A DNA stretch of 64,000 bases from Centropus unirufus. Lineage: Eukaryota > Chordata > Aves > Cuculiformes > Centropidae. Each line of letters opens with the position of its first letter. The stretch's first letter is position 1. The translations under genes and the position numbers were made by a program. The DNA lies in assembly GCA_013397695.1 (NCBI GenBank), contig VYZI01000105.1:336737-400736 (forward strand). The letters are read 5' to 3'. This document shows positions 10,805 to 24,399 of the stretch, one piece after another. The notes below the pieces were generated by a model. That model did not search any database, was not told the DNA's origin, and saw only the letters and a list, made by a program, of their open reading frames with translations.

Positions 10805-13800
10805 CTGTGGCTCTCACACACACCCAGGTGTAGAGCAGTGTGCTTCTCCTTTCTGAACTTCAAGAAGTTCCTGTTGGCTCAATTCTCAACATTTTCAGTG
10901 ACTGAAATCCTATTTAGGGATTCAGTACTTCTCTTTAGCTTAATACCGTCTATATATGTGTTGAATGTACATCTGGTGCTTTTGTCTTGATCAGTCATAA
11001 AGATACTGACCAATACTTCCTCCAGTAACAACTTCTATGATACAATGATTGTTACTCGATAAGACCTTTAGTGGAGTCACATGTAGGTAGGGAAGATGCC
11101 TTCTCTTTTCCTCCTGAAGAAGAAGGTATCTTTACTTTTAGTTACACTGGAAAATCAAGGTATTCTGCAATATTTCATTCCAGAACAAATATGCTAGTCA
11201 ATCTCCTTATTAAGGAAAAAAAAAGTCTCTACTTCGCAGCAAACTCCTCTTGCTGTCTGCTTGCTTTTTACAGCTCAATGTGTGAAGTTAAGTTCTCATC
11301 ATGTACTTAATTATTTGGCATTCCTATCTTTAAAGTTAAATACATTTTTTAAAAAACCCTCTGAAACAAGTCTTGAGTTTTCACTCAAAAGTGTAATGTA
11401 CTTGTCTCACCATAGAATCCTTGCTCTAGGAAAGCTGTCAACATCTTAGTAAAATGAGTGAACTACCAGCTGCCAGCTTTGTTGGACCATGTTTCTTTGG
11501 CAATTTAAAGACAGGCTATGGCAGAGCTGAATGAACTGAATGACCTGGCAGCATGGCAAGGTCGAGTATAAAATGTATGTATTACATGCATGTGAGATTA
11601 CAGTACCATTTCACTTGTATTGTCAAATTTTCCCACCCAAGGAATCCTCTCCTTATGCATGCTTCCCTTCACCGTACTCGGGTCAGTGGCAGCTGGCAGC
11701 ATTTGCCATCTCAGGAGTTATCTGTTGGCAAGGTCAATAGGTGAGTGAATGCAATCCAAGATGACAGGCACCATTTAGAGAAGGCAAAACTGTCCTGTTT
11801 TGCTGAAGAGATGGCTCAAACATAAAGACAGAGGAAGGGAAATGAAATAATGCATTACAGAATAAAATGTTTTTGAAATAGCAGTTTCTCCTAAAAGTAT
11901 GTGAATGATGTTTTCCAACCAAAATGCAGAATACTGGCTAAATCCTCTTTATAACTCCCACGCTGATTTTTTCTTTTAGATGTGTAAAAACTTTAGTACA
12001 GGAAAAACTCAATGATTAAAAATTACAAATGTACTGAATGTGCAGTACTTTGATGCAAAATTTTTGCAGTAGAAGGCCAGGTGTTATATTAAAAACTGCC
12101 TTAATCTGATCCCCATGGAATTATTTCCTCTAGAAATCTGTCAAATCTTTCATTTTACAGAAATCTGTGAATTCTTGGGAATTATGTGTTTGCAACAACT
12201 GCATTCAAATGCTAATACAGATTGGGTTAAAGATTTGGAATTGCCTCCTGCTTCATAAGTTTATAATTTTAACCTTTCAGGGTTCTTCGCGATAGATGAG
12301 TATAATACTCCAAACTTCCCTGGTATGACTTGACAAATGATTTTAATTGGAGATGATGTCTGCTCAGTCTTAACTGGAAGCATTGATTGTATACATATAT
12401 GAAGGCTGAAATTGCCTATTAATCTACGAAGTATTAGAGATAATTCTGTCCTATTGCTTTCACCATGTCTGTATTTTATAGCTATGCCTACCAGAAGAAC
12501 AATTGCCCTAGGCAGTGATAGGAGTGCTCCATAAAAGATTTTTCTAAATGGATTATATTAAAAAGCAGATTTATTTATGATCACTTTTTATGCCATGTTG
12601 CCTGCTTGGCTTGCTTAGCTTCACAGAAATTCAATTTTCTTGGGGGTAAAGGTTGTATTTTCAAAATATTTTTAAAAGATGTTCAGAGTTGAGCAGATTT
12701 TCCTTTAATAGTTTTAGAGAAAGTTATCTCAATGAGTGTGTGAAAAAGCCTATTAATTACAACGCCATTCACTGTTGTAGAAGTGCACAAATGAGGCAGT
12801 GAGAAATACATGCCATGTGTCTGAGGATTAAATCCACTCCAAAAGTCACTCTCTGGCATTAGAAGAAAATAGTCAGAAAAATTATCAGAGAATAACTGTG
12901 TAGTTTTCAGGGAGGGACAACATATCAAGTCCTAGGTATGAACTGACACCTCCTGTAACACAAATGCTAGCATTTGTTGACTTGTTCATGAAGTGTTGAT
13001 CATTAATGCTGGGAGAGGACAGAACGGGATAGAAATATCATAAGGACTCAGATTCACAATCAAGGTTTTAAATGGTGTGTTAACTTTTTATTCCTCTTGT
13101 AATCTCAGTAACTGTGCAGGAAATCACATCAGGCAAAGACAGGAAGATGCATGTTAGCTTAATGTCCTTCCACCATGTACTAAATAAAATCATAGTAGCT
13201 CATAGTCACTTCTGGAGTGTCTCTACCAAACAATGATGATTCTGTAGTGGGTTTAGGTGTGATATTTTCTTTTTTTCTGTGTTCCTTTCTCTGTCTTGTC
13301 AGTGATTCAGAGCTGAGACTGGCAGAGGAGGGAGAAGGAGGCAAAGGAAAGCTAAATACCGTGATGCTATCACTTGGAAGGCTTAGAAATGCTGTCATCA
13401 TAAGAAGGGACATTTTTCAGTGGCCTCTTATTTTCTCTCCTCGGTTTTTGGTGCCTAATCACTTGTCAATAAAAATGATCAAAATTCAGCAGGAGATACG
13501 GATCTGATTGCAGCATCAACAGGAACTGATTGCAAGATCATCATGAAAGTCTCGATGGAAACTGGCCTGTCACTCTCACAAAGGCTCTAACCTGCATACT
13601 GTTGAATTCATTTGGAGGGAGATCACATTTTTGAAGAATTAGACAGATGTCACCATTGAAACCTCTGTCAGTCCTGCTTTGCACTCGTCTGTCTGATTCC
13701 CTATCCCAGCTGATCAGAATGTAAAATCAGTGATATCCAGCCAGGTATCAGGAGGAAACCATGCATTTTGAAATAAAGAGAGTTTTAGTTTGGTGCTATG

Positions 13801-13831
13801 AAATATTTTGTTGTGTTATTACATCCCTAGA
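10805..13831. other. Unique AT-rich DNA, no gene seen
   Basis: About 3 kb in which I recognise no exon, RNA or transposon. Open frames stay under 100 codons. A 96-codon frame at 13217-13507 with a hydrophobic start overlaps an opposite-strand frame of similar size and has no family resemblance. Confidence 0.5.
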
Positions 13832-13995
13832 TGTGATCAGAGAAATTGTGGAAGCCCTATCCTTGAAGTGTTCAAGGCCAGATTGGATGAGACATTGAAC
13901 AGCCTGATCCAGTGAAAGGTGCCCCTGCCCATGGGAGATTTTTGGGACAGAATTGTTTTTAAGGTCCCTTCTGACCCAAACCATTCTATGATTCT
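13832..13995 (+). mobile_element. CR1 LINE, short 3'-terminal fragment
   Basis: The sense-strand CR1 3' end is recognisable from CAGAGAAATTGTGGAAGCCC through GAAGTGTTCAAGGCCAGATT, GGATGAGACATTGAACAGCC and TGATCCAGTGAAAGGTGCCC. It closes with AAGGTCCCTTCTGACCCAAA and the terminal octamer repeat CCATTCTATGATTCTA. Only about the last 160 bases of the element are present, a strong 5' truncation typical of CR1. Confidence 0.9.
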
Positions 13996-14219
13996 AACCA
14001 GGGACAATCAAAGAGAGTCCACTGTAGCCAAAATCAGCCACCCAGCAACTCATGACTTTCAAGCATCTTCCTGCACATAAAAGCAGAGGGGAGAAATGCT
14101 TGCTAAATAAGAGGTAAAAAAAACCTTTATTTTTTTTATGTGAAAGTAATTTGCCATTAAGTTTTAACTAAATAAGACAGTCTAGGGATAGACTGTTTAG
14201 CAAGACCAGTTACAACATT

Positions 14220-14320
14220 GATTAATGGTTTTTAAACTAATCGAAGGTAGATTCAGACTGGTTATTAGGAAAAGATTTTTTACAATGAGAGTGGTGTCTG
14301 ACAAACACTGGTCTCTCTAG
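14220..14320 (+). mobile_element. Decayed CR1 LINE fragment
   Basis: A short block reading TGGTTTTTAAACTAATCGAA, GGTAGATTCAGACTGGTTAT, TAGGAAAAGATTTTTTACAA and TGAGAGTGGTGTCTGACAAA parallels the CR1 3'-UTR section that normally reads GGTAGATTCAGACTAGATAT...TTACAATGAGGGTGGTGA. Sequence on either side does not continue the element, so both ends are lost or too diverged. It lies 225 bases after another CR1 tail on the same strand but represents an upstream part of the element, so it is probably a separate insertion. Confidence 0.6.
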
Positions 14321-17300
14321 CTCCTGAAGTCAGTCAGTTGGAGGGAGATGTAGGCTTTTGAAATAGATGGTTTTCCTCGGCAGTTTTTATCTCTGTTTCA
14401 CAAACTGAAGTACAGACTCTGCAGTCACACAGATTGGGGGGAGGTGAAGCACTTACAGAACCAGTGGAGGAGCTGCTCTTCCTGATGCAGATGTGCACAT
14501 ATTGTCTACCTTATTCTTAGATATATTCATAAAGACTCGCACGTGGTTTTTAACTAAAAGAACAGATGGGTGGAACCTATCCGCTTTTAGCAGTATTTTA
14601 GCAAGTTTAAAAAATACATAATTCAGTTTTACTGTTGCAACTGAAGTAGCAGATGGTAAAAGAGCAGGGGGGTTAGCAGGAAGAATATTGTAGGAGTTTG
14701 TGCAGATATAAATACTTAGCTAATAAATAAGGTGAAGGTAATAATGCTTATGAATATAAAAAAAAAAACACACAGAGAAAAACTGAAGCCAAGCATGTGA
14801 ATATCTCTTTTCTTTTTAATAATGATGCCTAAATCTAGCAGAACATTTTTTATAAGTAAGTTTGATGGAAGAATCACTATGTGTTGCCATGGTTTTAGGT
14901 TTTCTTTTACATGGCAGAACCATGCACTTAAAGAGGAACCCTTTACCTTGTCTCTATGCAAACATTTTGTTGTATTATTACATCTGCAGAAAGCAGCACA
15001 ACATCGCAAGACAGTCAATATACTGATAAGATAAATGCTCCCTTTCTTTGGCCTTTCACTCAAATGCAGTAATACTTATATCTGATGAATTCTCTGGAGG
15101 CCAGGCTGCAAAACTTCCACTGCATGTCTTTCATGTAGAAAAAAAAAAAAACAACACTAAAATTCTACACACAGCTGTATTCAGACCCAAACTTCAGCCT
15201 TGTGATCTAGAGGTTCAATCCTGAACGGCAAAGATTAGCTCATGTTTGATGGGATTTTGTTCAAAGTGGTTGGGAAGTGTCTCTATCTAAAAAAGGATCA
15301 AACATCCTTCTTAAGTGTTGTGTTTACACTGGTCTATACAACAACTGGCCATTATTTCTGTATACAGTAACCCACAAGGCAGTGATGTGGTTGCTACCAT
15401 ACCCATCATTTTGGGTTTCGTGCAGTGCCAGTCAGCAGCTGGGTCTGACCATATACTTAAGCCATTGTTCCATAATCATGTTCAGTTGAAAGTTAAATTA
15501 ATAATACTAGCTTCTGCAGCTTTTCCACTAGCTTATGTACTAGTATTAGTTAAAATACTATATATGTGACTTGTGCCTGGGAGGTGGTTGACTTGTTGAA
15601 GTTCCTGAGATGGAAGACCACGGGCTGAATAGGGATTGTTTAAGCAAATGAAGCTGAACCCGAACCTCATTTGGACTCAGTTGAACTATTATATCTCTAA
15701 ACCTGCTCAGATGAGAAAAATATTTAGCCTGCAGACTGATTTGAATTCTAAATTATCAGAAATGTAGAACAGCAGTCAATGAACAATATCCATACTGAGA
15801 AATCAATTTAGCAGAGATAGAGAAAACCAGTTTCAAACATAATTGTAACATAGTGCTTCCAGCAACTTTTTATAAATAGAATTCAATGGCAACTGGAGCA
15901 TTTCCTGTTTTTCCTCTTTATTGCATAAAGGGTTATGCCACACTATGTTTGTGATAACACAGCATTATACTATATAATAAAGTATTTGCCAGGATAGCAA
16001 GTCACAAAATGTGTCACCAATTAGCCCAGACTCTAATTACATTTTACCTCTTACTTTGCACAGGGACAATAACCAGGCCATGAAGAGAAACATCCCGCTC
16101 TGTTTTAGGAGTCAGGGAAAGCAATGAATGAGATTGGTTCCATAGCCAATCTCCTTCGATTTACTTCATTAACCAATGAACTAATTAGATTCCTTCCTTC
16201 TAAAAACACTTTCTGAGAGTCTTATTTTGGCAGTGATGAAATCTGTCATTAATTTTTCAGTACCTTTTTAACCCATTTGATAATAGATTAACATTGAAAT
16301 GGGTGAAAAGAATAATCAGTGTTAAATAGTAAATATTGAGAAAAAAACTCATCAGCCCAAAACCTTTAAAGCTTATGTTTCATCTTACTCTTTTTATTTT
16401 TTTTTCCCCTACGGGGCAAATGTTTTCACTGTGAGGTGTTTATTTCCTTTTCACTTCAGTCCTCTGAAGTGTCTATTCATATGCATCATCAGAGTTTCTG
16501 GGCTGCTTATCTGAGTTTAAGTGGCAGCTGTTCTCCTGCAGAAAAAAAATATTGCAAAAAATAGAAATTTAACTGCTTCTAAACCTTGAAGTGTTCTAAA
16601 CCTTTTCAGACAGGCTGCATCTTGCCAGTCCTGAAATGACCTATTCATGAACATGGTGCTTCCAGGGACGGCATCCCAAGGGCTACCCTTTCTTGTAAGT
16701 TAATGCTAGGAAATTGTTCTTGGATGTAAATTCTTTCAGGATCTTTTAGCAATTATGAAGGCAAGTCAAGAGCATCAGTTTCACTCTGAGGAAAGCTACA
16801 ACCAGACACAGCTATAGAATTAGTGGATTCGCATGTTCAGTTCTGAAGCTAAAACACACCACCTGGGAGCTCTGTGCTTAGAGGATTTGGGATGAGAGAC
16901 CTCAAAGTATGAACAGTGACTTCACATGCCTTTTGTATACTGGTGGATTGTGAATTTACTGTAAGATATACATTAGCTTTTAACCCAAGAAAACAGTCAA
17001 TACAGACTTTTTTTCTCCATCAAGATATCTACAGTGATCACTACTTTCATGGATATCTCCTTAAGCATATCCCATTTATATAATTAGCAAGCATGTTTCC
17101 AAAGACATCTCCTTCTATTTTAACCCCAATATGATCATTAGGCAGACACTTTTAGCCATATTGCTGTCGGTTCAGTGAGGCAGCTGTAAAGTAAGATGAA
17201 TATATAACAAAATAAACAAAAACATGGAGCAATGTCTTTAATGGCAAAAGACATCTATTTCTCAACTTCATTAATCCAGGAAGTATCATTTTCATTGATG

Positions 17301-18474
17301 AACACATAGCATATAACACACTCTCTCTTTTCATTTTTTTCCTGGGAAGTTTTGGAGTTATTTTTACTTTTTGCATTTGAACTAAATTATTTCTGTAGAT
17401 AATGAACAGCAGAACACAGCAAGGTTGGTGTATGCTATGCAATGCAGTTCAAAGAAGAAAAATTTTATCTGAATGAATTTTTACAGCCATCCATGTATTA
17501 ATCTCACCATGCCTGGGATTTACTACAAGAGCCATTCTATAGATTTTTTTCTCACACTAAAAGCAGTCCGTCTTAAGCAAATTTCCTTCAACAAAGACTG
17601 CAAGATATTCCAAGTCTTGGATAACTTCCCATACTTAAATAATCTATTCATAGAAACTGTGAAACAAAATTTCTCTTTCTATAGTTTTAATAAACAATTT
17701 AGATCTTTCATCTGAATTCCTATTATTTCAAGAATAAATGCCACTGTCTTGGTTCTCAAAACTTACTGGAAAACAAAAAAAAATTACTGCTTTCTGAGTT
17801 CATTTCTTCTCCAGGACAAGCTCTATTGGTTGCTGTTTCTCTTGTGACACTGTTTCTATTTCTCCTATTTGATTGATCTGATATTGGCTTAATGATATAT
17901 TAGAATGTCAATAATAGCGCAAAACCAAATCCTCTGAATCCCAGTGCTGCAATTAATTTGACACTGTGTCATTAGAAACAAACCTCTGTGAACGTTGTAC
18001 GGCAACATTTCTATGTAAAGAAGAAAGATCCCAATACACAGACCATCTCTAAGCATGGTGAATACACAAAATATAAGGTCAGCAATTTTATTCCCATATG
18101 TGGTCAGGTGACTTCATCAAGACCTTTTCCCACTAAATTCAAAACAACATGAACACCTACAGAGTGCCTGGCCTGTTTGAATCTCTGTTCTCTTGCTCTG
18201 TTGAAAGGACTAGTAAGAGTTCCTTTCCTTATCAGAGTAAAATTTGAAGGTTTTGCTACACTAGAGGAATTATTTGATCCCTAAGCCAAGTAGATAAACC
18301 TTAAATCTATGCTACAATATTAAGAAATGTTTTAAAACTTGTCAGCATAGCAGAAAACACATCATAGAGAAACTGCAAAGATAATGATAAAAGATTACTA
18401 TTCTAAAGTTTCCTGTAGACCTCCTTTATGTACTGGAAGGAGACCTTACTGCCATGGAGCTCAATATCCTCACC
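14321..18474. other. Unique AT-rich DNA, no gene seen
   Basis: Roughly 4.1 kb without a recognisable gene or repeat. Frames reach 115 codons at most (14716-15063, minus) and show only hydrophobic or basic runs attributable to poly-T and poly-A tracts. Short A tracts occur at about 14760-14770 and 15140-15152. Confidence 0.5.
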
Positions 18475-18779
18475 AGGACACTTTATCAAGAGAGCAGTGA
18501 TAGGATGAGGGGTAATGTTTTTAAGTTGAAAGAGAGGAGATTTAGGTCAGATATTAGGAAGAAATTTTTAACTGTGAGGGGTGTGAGGCACCGGCACAGG
18601 TTACCCAGACAAGCAGTGGATGCCCCAACCCTGGAGGTGCTCAAGGCTGGGCTGGATGAAGCTTTGAACTACCTGACCTAGTGGAAGGTGTCCTTGCTCA
18701 TGGCAGGGGAGTTGGAACTGGATGATCTTTAAGGTCCCGTACCACCCAAACCATTCTATGATACTATGATGCTATGATA
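18475..18779 (+). mobile_element. CR1 LINE 3' fragment with octamer tail
   Basis: The copy runs from GGACACTTTATCAAGAGAGC through GTGATAGGATGAGGGGTAAT, AGATATTAGGAAGAAATTTT, GTGTGAGGCACCGGCACAGG and GATGCCCCAACCCTGGAGGT. It then reads GTTGGAACTGGATGATCTTT and AAGGTCCCGTACCACCCAAA, and ends in three degenerate octamers, ATTCTATG/ATACTATG/ATGCTATG. It is 5' truncated and among the better-preserved CR1 copies in the window. The 75-codon frame across it is not a host gene. Confidence 0.93.
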
Positions 18780-21135
18780 AAATAAGAACTTGGTTAAAAA
18801 AAAAAAAAGCAAATTGCAATAGAAATTATATAATAATATCTTGATTTCAACATGCTGATTCCAGTATCACACTGTCTGTCCTCAAGTTAAGTCAGCAGTT
18901 ACTGTGAAGCATGCAATGGAGTATTTCAGCTGTTTTAGGTAAAAGTCTTAAATTGGTGCCCTGGATTAATTTTAAAAGGAATAGATAAATAAATGTAATT
19001 ATGATTCAATCAGATAAATCATAATAAGAATATTACCTTCTAATTTCTCTTAGACATTCTCTGAAAGACTATTATATGGTTTTCTTTTGTGGAACATCAG
19101 CGTTTCTAATGATTGCAGTTCAGCAAAATTCAAGGGGAGATTTTTGTGGCAATTTCTCTAACGTTGTCAGAAGCATCATCCAAAAACTACAAGCTGCAGA
19201 CAGCTCTCAGTTACACTGTGCCCAGAGGAAAAGCCTGCTGTTTCCTGAAGAGAAAAGCAGTCTTATTACCATGCACAATGTGTCACAAATGATACACCAT
19301 CCACACAAACCTAGCAACCATCCAAGTCTGCTAATGAATGCCATCATGGTAAAATAATCTGGCTGTGTCTCAGCATGCATGTACTGATGTCAGTGGATTC
19401 TCCACCATTCAAACTGAATCCATCAGGTGATTTTTTTTTCATAAATCACACTGCTCCTCACAAAACAGAAGCTTATTTAGCAGAGAGTGAAACAAAATCC
19501 TATGTATCAATTGACAGGCTTAGCTTTTTTATGGGCAGGCTGGAACAAGAAGCTTGTTATTATTGTGTATTTCAGCACTGTGGGTTGCAAATATCCAATG
19601 ATGGTAATCAAGCTGTCCTAAGAAGTTCCTCAGCCACAAATATAATGCATGATTTTTTACACAATTTGAATCTAATATTTAAAGTTAAGACCTTATTACT
19701 GCAGATATATTTTAAAAAATGCTCACAACCTGAGGAATGAGATTCACTCAGCCTCCAAGCAAAAGGGCTCTGGACTCTCTGAAGTCCTGTTTTACTCTGC
19801 ATGATGCTTAAGAAATTTTTCTCCCTGGAGTATGGAAGGGTCTTGCGGGATAGAAACAGAGTTATGCTTTTGGGAACAGATTGGAGTAATTGATCACATT
19901 GATCCTGTGTTAATGTTGTCACATGTGCAACCATATGGCATCAGGACGAGTGCCAAAACATGACTCACATATTTACTGGACTGGGGGACAGACATGTGAG
20001 CTGAGCCAAATTTTTATGATATGAACAAAAATTGCATCTCCCTACAGCTCAGAGAACACAAGTTTTCACAAAGGCTGTTAACTCAATCCTTATCCCTTGT
20101 ATTCTGCCCCTGTTCTGAGCCATAAAAAAGTCTTTATGTTTGGCAGGTCACTAAAAACCAGAGCATCATCCTGTTTATTTTATAGCTAACTTCATTAAAA
20201 AGAAACAGCAAGGACTGAAATACAGGGCTGTAAAAACCCAGCTTAGGTTTGTAATGTAAAGTAATTTAAGTAATTAGTCCACTTAAACTTTTAATGTGGT
20301 CTCTTGGTTTCCAAAGTGCTAAAATGCTATTTAATGGCTGTTCCACAGTTTTTCATTGGGTTGACATCCTGGCTTTAGTCACGAAAGAACAGGCAATATC
20401 TTAATATCTCTTTGTAATGCCAGCATTTCAGCTGGTACATGTTGACAGGATATTCACTGAGACAGTTGAAATATGTCACTTTTCAGCAGCTGAACTTTGT
20501 TATGCCTTTTATTAACACATCTAAAAGAACTTAGCTATAATACTACTTTATACTGTCTTTATTCTCATTTAATGATAGAAAAAAAAACAAAACTAAAAAA
20601 AAACCTAAAGAAACAGGTTCATAAGTTTATGGTGAATTGCCTTGCCCTTATGTTTTGAAGTTCTTCTGGATGAACTTAAGATATTTGAAACTTTGACCAT
20701 TATACCTGTGTTCTAATGCATTTGTTGGGATTTCGGTATTTATTGTAAACTAATCTGCCTTCCTGGTCATTCACAATCATTGCTGACCTATGAATTGTAG
20801 TCAACTGATGACGATATACAGATGGATAAAACCTCAATCCAAGTTGGAAAATGTGGTCAAACAGAAGAATAAGCAGATACATGCCAATTTATGTTATGAC
20901 AATGCATGCAAATATTATTTAAGGACAATTTTGATAACCTACAAAAACAATAAAAAAATCAATCCACTATCTGAAATTCTGGATCATTTCTCTATGGTTA
21001 GCTATTTTAGATATTTTCCCCCAATTCCCCAGACATTCCCATTTAGGTAGGTTAAGGATTTGAAGTCTTCTTCTCCTTTAATGAAGCTTTATCTAGGTGT
21101 CACATCCTTTAGGATTTAGGCTCAGTCTAGAAATC
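18780..21135. other. Unique AT-rich DNA, no gene seen
   Basis: About 2.3 kb with no recognisable gene or repeat. Short A tracts occur near 18796-18808 and 20578-20603. A 121-codon plus frame at 19375-19740 has no recognisable domain, contains many rare-looking transitions and lacks splice or promoter context, so I do not call it. Confidence 0.5.
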
Positions 21136-21461
21136 TTCCAGCACTTCAAGGGGCCAACAGAAAAGGAGGGAGGGGACTCCTTAACAGAGAATACAGGAAT
21201 AGGTTGAGGGGTAATGATTTTAAGTGGAAAGAAAGGAGATTTAGATTAGATAACAGGAAGAATTTTTTCCTGTGAGGGTGGTGAGGCACTGGCACAAGGT
21301 GTCCTTGAGAAGTCTTAGATGCCCCATCCCTGGAGGTGTTCAAGACCTGATTATATGGGGATTTGAGCAACCTGACCTAGTAGAAGGTGTATGGCAGGAG
21401 AGATGGAAGTGGATGGTCTTTAAGATCCATTCTGACCCAAACCATTCTGTGATTCTATGAG
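21136..21461 (+). mobile_element. CR1 LINE 3' fragment
   Basis: Sense CR1 from TTCCAGCACTTCAAGGGGCC through GGAGGGAGGGGACTCCTTAA, TTTAGATTAGATAACAGGAA, GGGTGGTGAGGCACTGGCAC and GATGCCCCATCCCTGGAGGT. It ends with TGACCCAAACCATTCTGTGA and TTCTATGAG. Relative to other copies it lacks the CCCTGCCCATGGCAGG section in part (only ATGGCAGGAGAG remains), a small internal deletion. It is 5' truncated. Confidence 0.92.
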
Positions 21462-24399
21462 ACCATTTTCATGATTCATATTTTATGGCCAGTAACAGCC
21501 ATCTGACTTGAGCTCCAGCGCAATATAGATTTTAGAACAGTTCTTTTACATTTCTAGAACAGAAAAAATGTTTTCCCTTTAGAATGTTTGACTCCATTGC
21601 ACTACATGCGCTAAACCTTTTGAGGAAAACTTTCATACTAATTCAACTAGAAACTTATCCTGTTAGTTTTCTCATAAATTTGTTTGAGGGAGTTGAAAAT
21701 ATACTACAAGATATGTCTGGACATAATATTGGTCCTTTGACAAATTCTTTCCCCACAGAATGCATCAATAAATCTGAATTTCTTATACTGTTTACTCAAA
21801 ATTGGACAGAAAACAATTTTCATTCTGTGGGGGAAGGAAAATAACAGTGAAGCAAATGTGTTTAAAAGCATTTTAATCACATTGAATCTCATGGAAATTG
21901 TATGCAAAGCTTGATAAGGAAGTGTTAATGTACCCTGACAATCTTCAAAGAAAGAGGACCACAAATCTCCTAATCAGATCAACATTTGAAGTATCTGAAA
22001 AGCACTTTAGAGTGTTCAAAGCCCCTTTATAGCCTTTGTAAAAGTATGCGAAACTTTTAGACAAAAGTTTGTAAACAGTTTGCATAAAATTCATGTCACC
22101 TAATCTTATCTAGCAGGAAGATAAGTCTCTAGACTAAGCTGAACTCCTTCTACAGGAGAATATTATTGTTGCTATCATGATGGTTTGAAGATATAAGCAA
22201 GACAGAGTTTGTAAGGAGAAGCAATACTTTTTTATTATGGCATTTTATGCAGTTGGAAAAATCTGAACACATCTTTCAGTTGCTCATGCTGCGCTTTGGA
22301 TCTGAAACCAAAGATGGAGAAAGAAATGCACTTCTAGTGGATGATTCATCCCTTCTTAAGATAGATAGGGTGACTCACTCTTTGTAGGTGTCTACTCATC
22401 TCTATTGACCATAGAAGGATTCTAGTTGACAAGCTAACAGTAAACACTAAACTTTAAGGTTTTTTAAGAAAAAATAGATGATGACATGAACTCTGCCTTG
22501 CAGATATGAGTCTTTCTTATATGATCTTTCTTTCTTCCTTTTTTTTTTACATTACTTCAAGTTCATGTTCCGAGTGTAATCCTTACAATTAATTTATTTA
22601 GATACTGACAATCCATACATTCCCCTCTGAACTTCAGTCAGTGATATCTCAGTGTTCAGAGTGACTGAACTATCTTTCCTCAGAGAGTAGTAGCAACCTT
22701 TTTGTTCTCTAAGCAATTCAGAGCTCTCCTGGGAAACAAGTCTAGGGAGCGATTACAATATCTCATGCTAATATCTGGTTGATTTTAGTTGACAGCAAAA
22801 TCACAATGTAGTTATTGCTACAGAATGATAGTGTAAAAACACCGAGTATATGCTGAATATATTCTCTTGATCTCTCTGAGGTTCTCAATATATTATGCTG
22901 TCTATTTCAGGTGGTATAAGGATACAAATGCATTTTCCTTTTTGTCTCCTGTTGTACCTCTTGCAGAAGCCAGTGCTCTCTGGACACTAATCCAAAATTG
23001 TTTTGCAAGAGATGGACAAGCTGGTGTTCATACGAAATAAGTAAATGTGTATGAAATGCCACCCTAACTGACGACTTCTCTAGTGTGTGATGTTGGAAGT
23101 GTGGTCGCTCTAGAGCCAGTGATAAGGGAAGAGGTATCATCAGAAACAGGATCAGCTCTTCATTTAGCTGAGCTAGAGGCAAAGATTAATCCTTTTTCTC
23201 CCTCTATGGTGATTTTGGGCCTCCTGCAAAGAAGAAAGGCAAGAGGAAGGGCAAAAGGACTCAGCAGCAAAGTCAGAGCAAGAACAACAGAACTCTCAGA
23301 GACAAGAAACATTAAACACTCAACATTCCCAGTCACCTTTGATGTTATAGCTGGCTTGGGAACAAACCAGATGTGGTATATAGAGGCAGACCAGACTGAA
23401 CTGACTCAGCAGAAAACAGTTAGAGAAAATCAGCCCTTGAAACTTAGATATCTCAGTCTTGTCTCAACTGAGGCGTTTTTATTTCGAGTTCAGTCCTCAG
23501 TTGCTGACTGGGACCTGACAGAAACATCCTCCAAAGTTTCAGCAGACCTTTCTGAAAATGCTTGGTAACTTCCTTATTCTAGTTCAGGTCCCTTCTGGGT
23601 ACCTTTGCCTACTCTGGACATGCAAGATAGAGACAAAGATAAAAGCCTGGGGTGATTATGTGAATCTGTGTGGGGTTGAGGACAGGATTACATTTTGTAT
23701 AGATGCTGCCAGAGGGAGAGAAGACACAGCAGAGCAGTCAGTTTAGTTTTCCCTTCATCTATTATGAAAGTCAAATGTCTCCGCTCTTCCAAGCACGTTT
23801 ACTGATATGCATTCACTCCAGCTGATTAAGTTCATACACCCTAACTAATGGACCTGTAGAGAAAAGCCTAATGCTGCAGAGCATGATGGAGTTCATTGGA
23901 GGGCCTAGCCTGGCATGTGCTGCCCATAGTGGCACCATTTGTAGCTTGCTTAATTTTGTCACTGTTGTGGATGACAGCCAGGTAGCTGCTAGGGGTGCAC
24001 GTGTGTTAGAGGTCAGCAAGGTAAAGAGGAGAAACCTGTGAACAATTAGTTAACTTGACTCCTTCATAATTAGATAATTTATTAGTTACAACCTACCTTG
24101 ACTGTTGTTTTTATTTTCTTCTTTCCACTACTTGCTTGGGCCTGGTTCTTTATGCCTGGGAGAGGACTAATTACATTGTCCCACTTGTGGCCATGTTTTC
24201 TATAGACTACATCCTTGGGAGGTTGGGAGATCTCTTCATATGTATAGTGACAAATCCTTACACAGATGAAATTATTTTATATAAGTAAAACTATCTTATA
24301 AAATATCTCATCTTAAGGTTCATGCAGATAAAATTGAGAGTCTGGGAGGCTGATCCTGAGCTGCAGAAAATTGTCCTTCTCCTACTGCACTCATACCAA
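21462..24399. other. Unique DNA with one unexplained 161-codon ORF, no gene called
   Basis: No repeat is recognised here. The main item is an open frame on the plus strand at 23083-23568, described separately. Otherwise frames are short. A possible polypyrimidine-AG acceptor-like string (TGTTGTACCTCTTGCAG) lies just upstream at about 22961-22977, but I see no matching donor or coding signature that would make it an exon. Confidence 0.45.
23083..23568 (+). other. 161-codon open reading frame of unknown nature
   Basis: An ATG-initiated frame runs 161 codons to a stop at 23566-23568. The predicted product starts MCDVGSVVALEPVIREEVSS and has a basic segment (about residues 49-68, including RRKARGRAKGLSSKVRAR). 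It is otherwise polar, with no signal peptide, membrane segment, zinc-binding pattern or other motif that I recognise. For AT-rich DNA it is longer than most chance frames, but in 64 kb one such frame is not strong evidence. No CR1 or LTR sequence overlaps it. It could be chance, part of a lncRNA, or an exon of an unrecognised gene. I do not assign a function. Confidence 0.2.

Noticed and set aside
15205..15225. tRNA B-box-like string GGTTCAATCC
   Set aside because: No matching A box, anticodon arm or acceptor stem was found at proper spacing upstream.
19375..19740. 121-codon plus frame
   Set aside because: No domain, signal or exon context; the length is plausible by chance in 64 kb.
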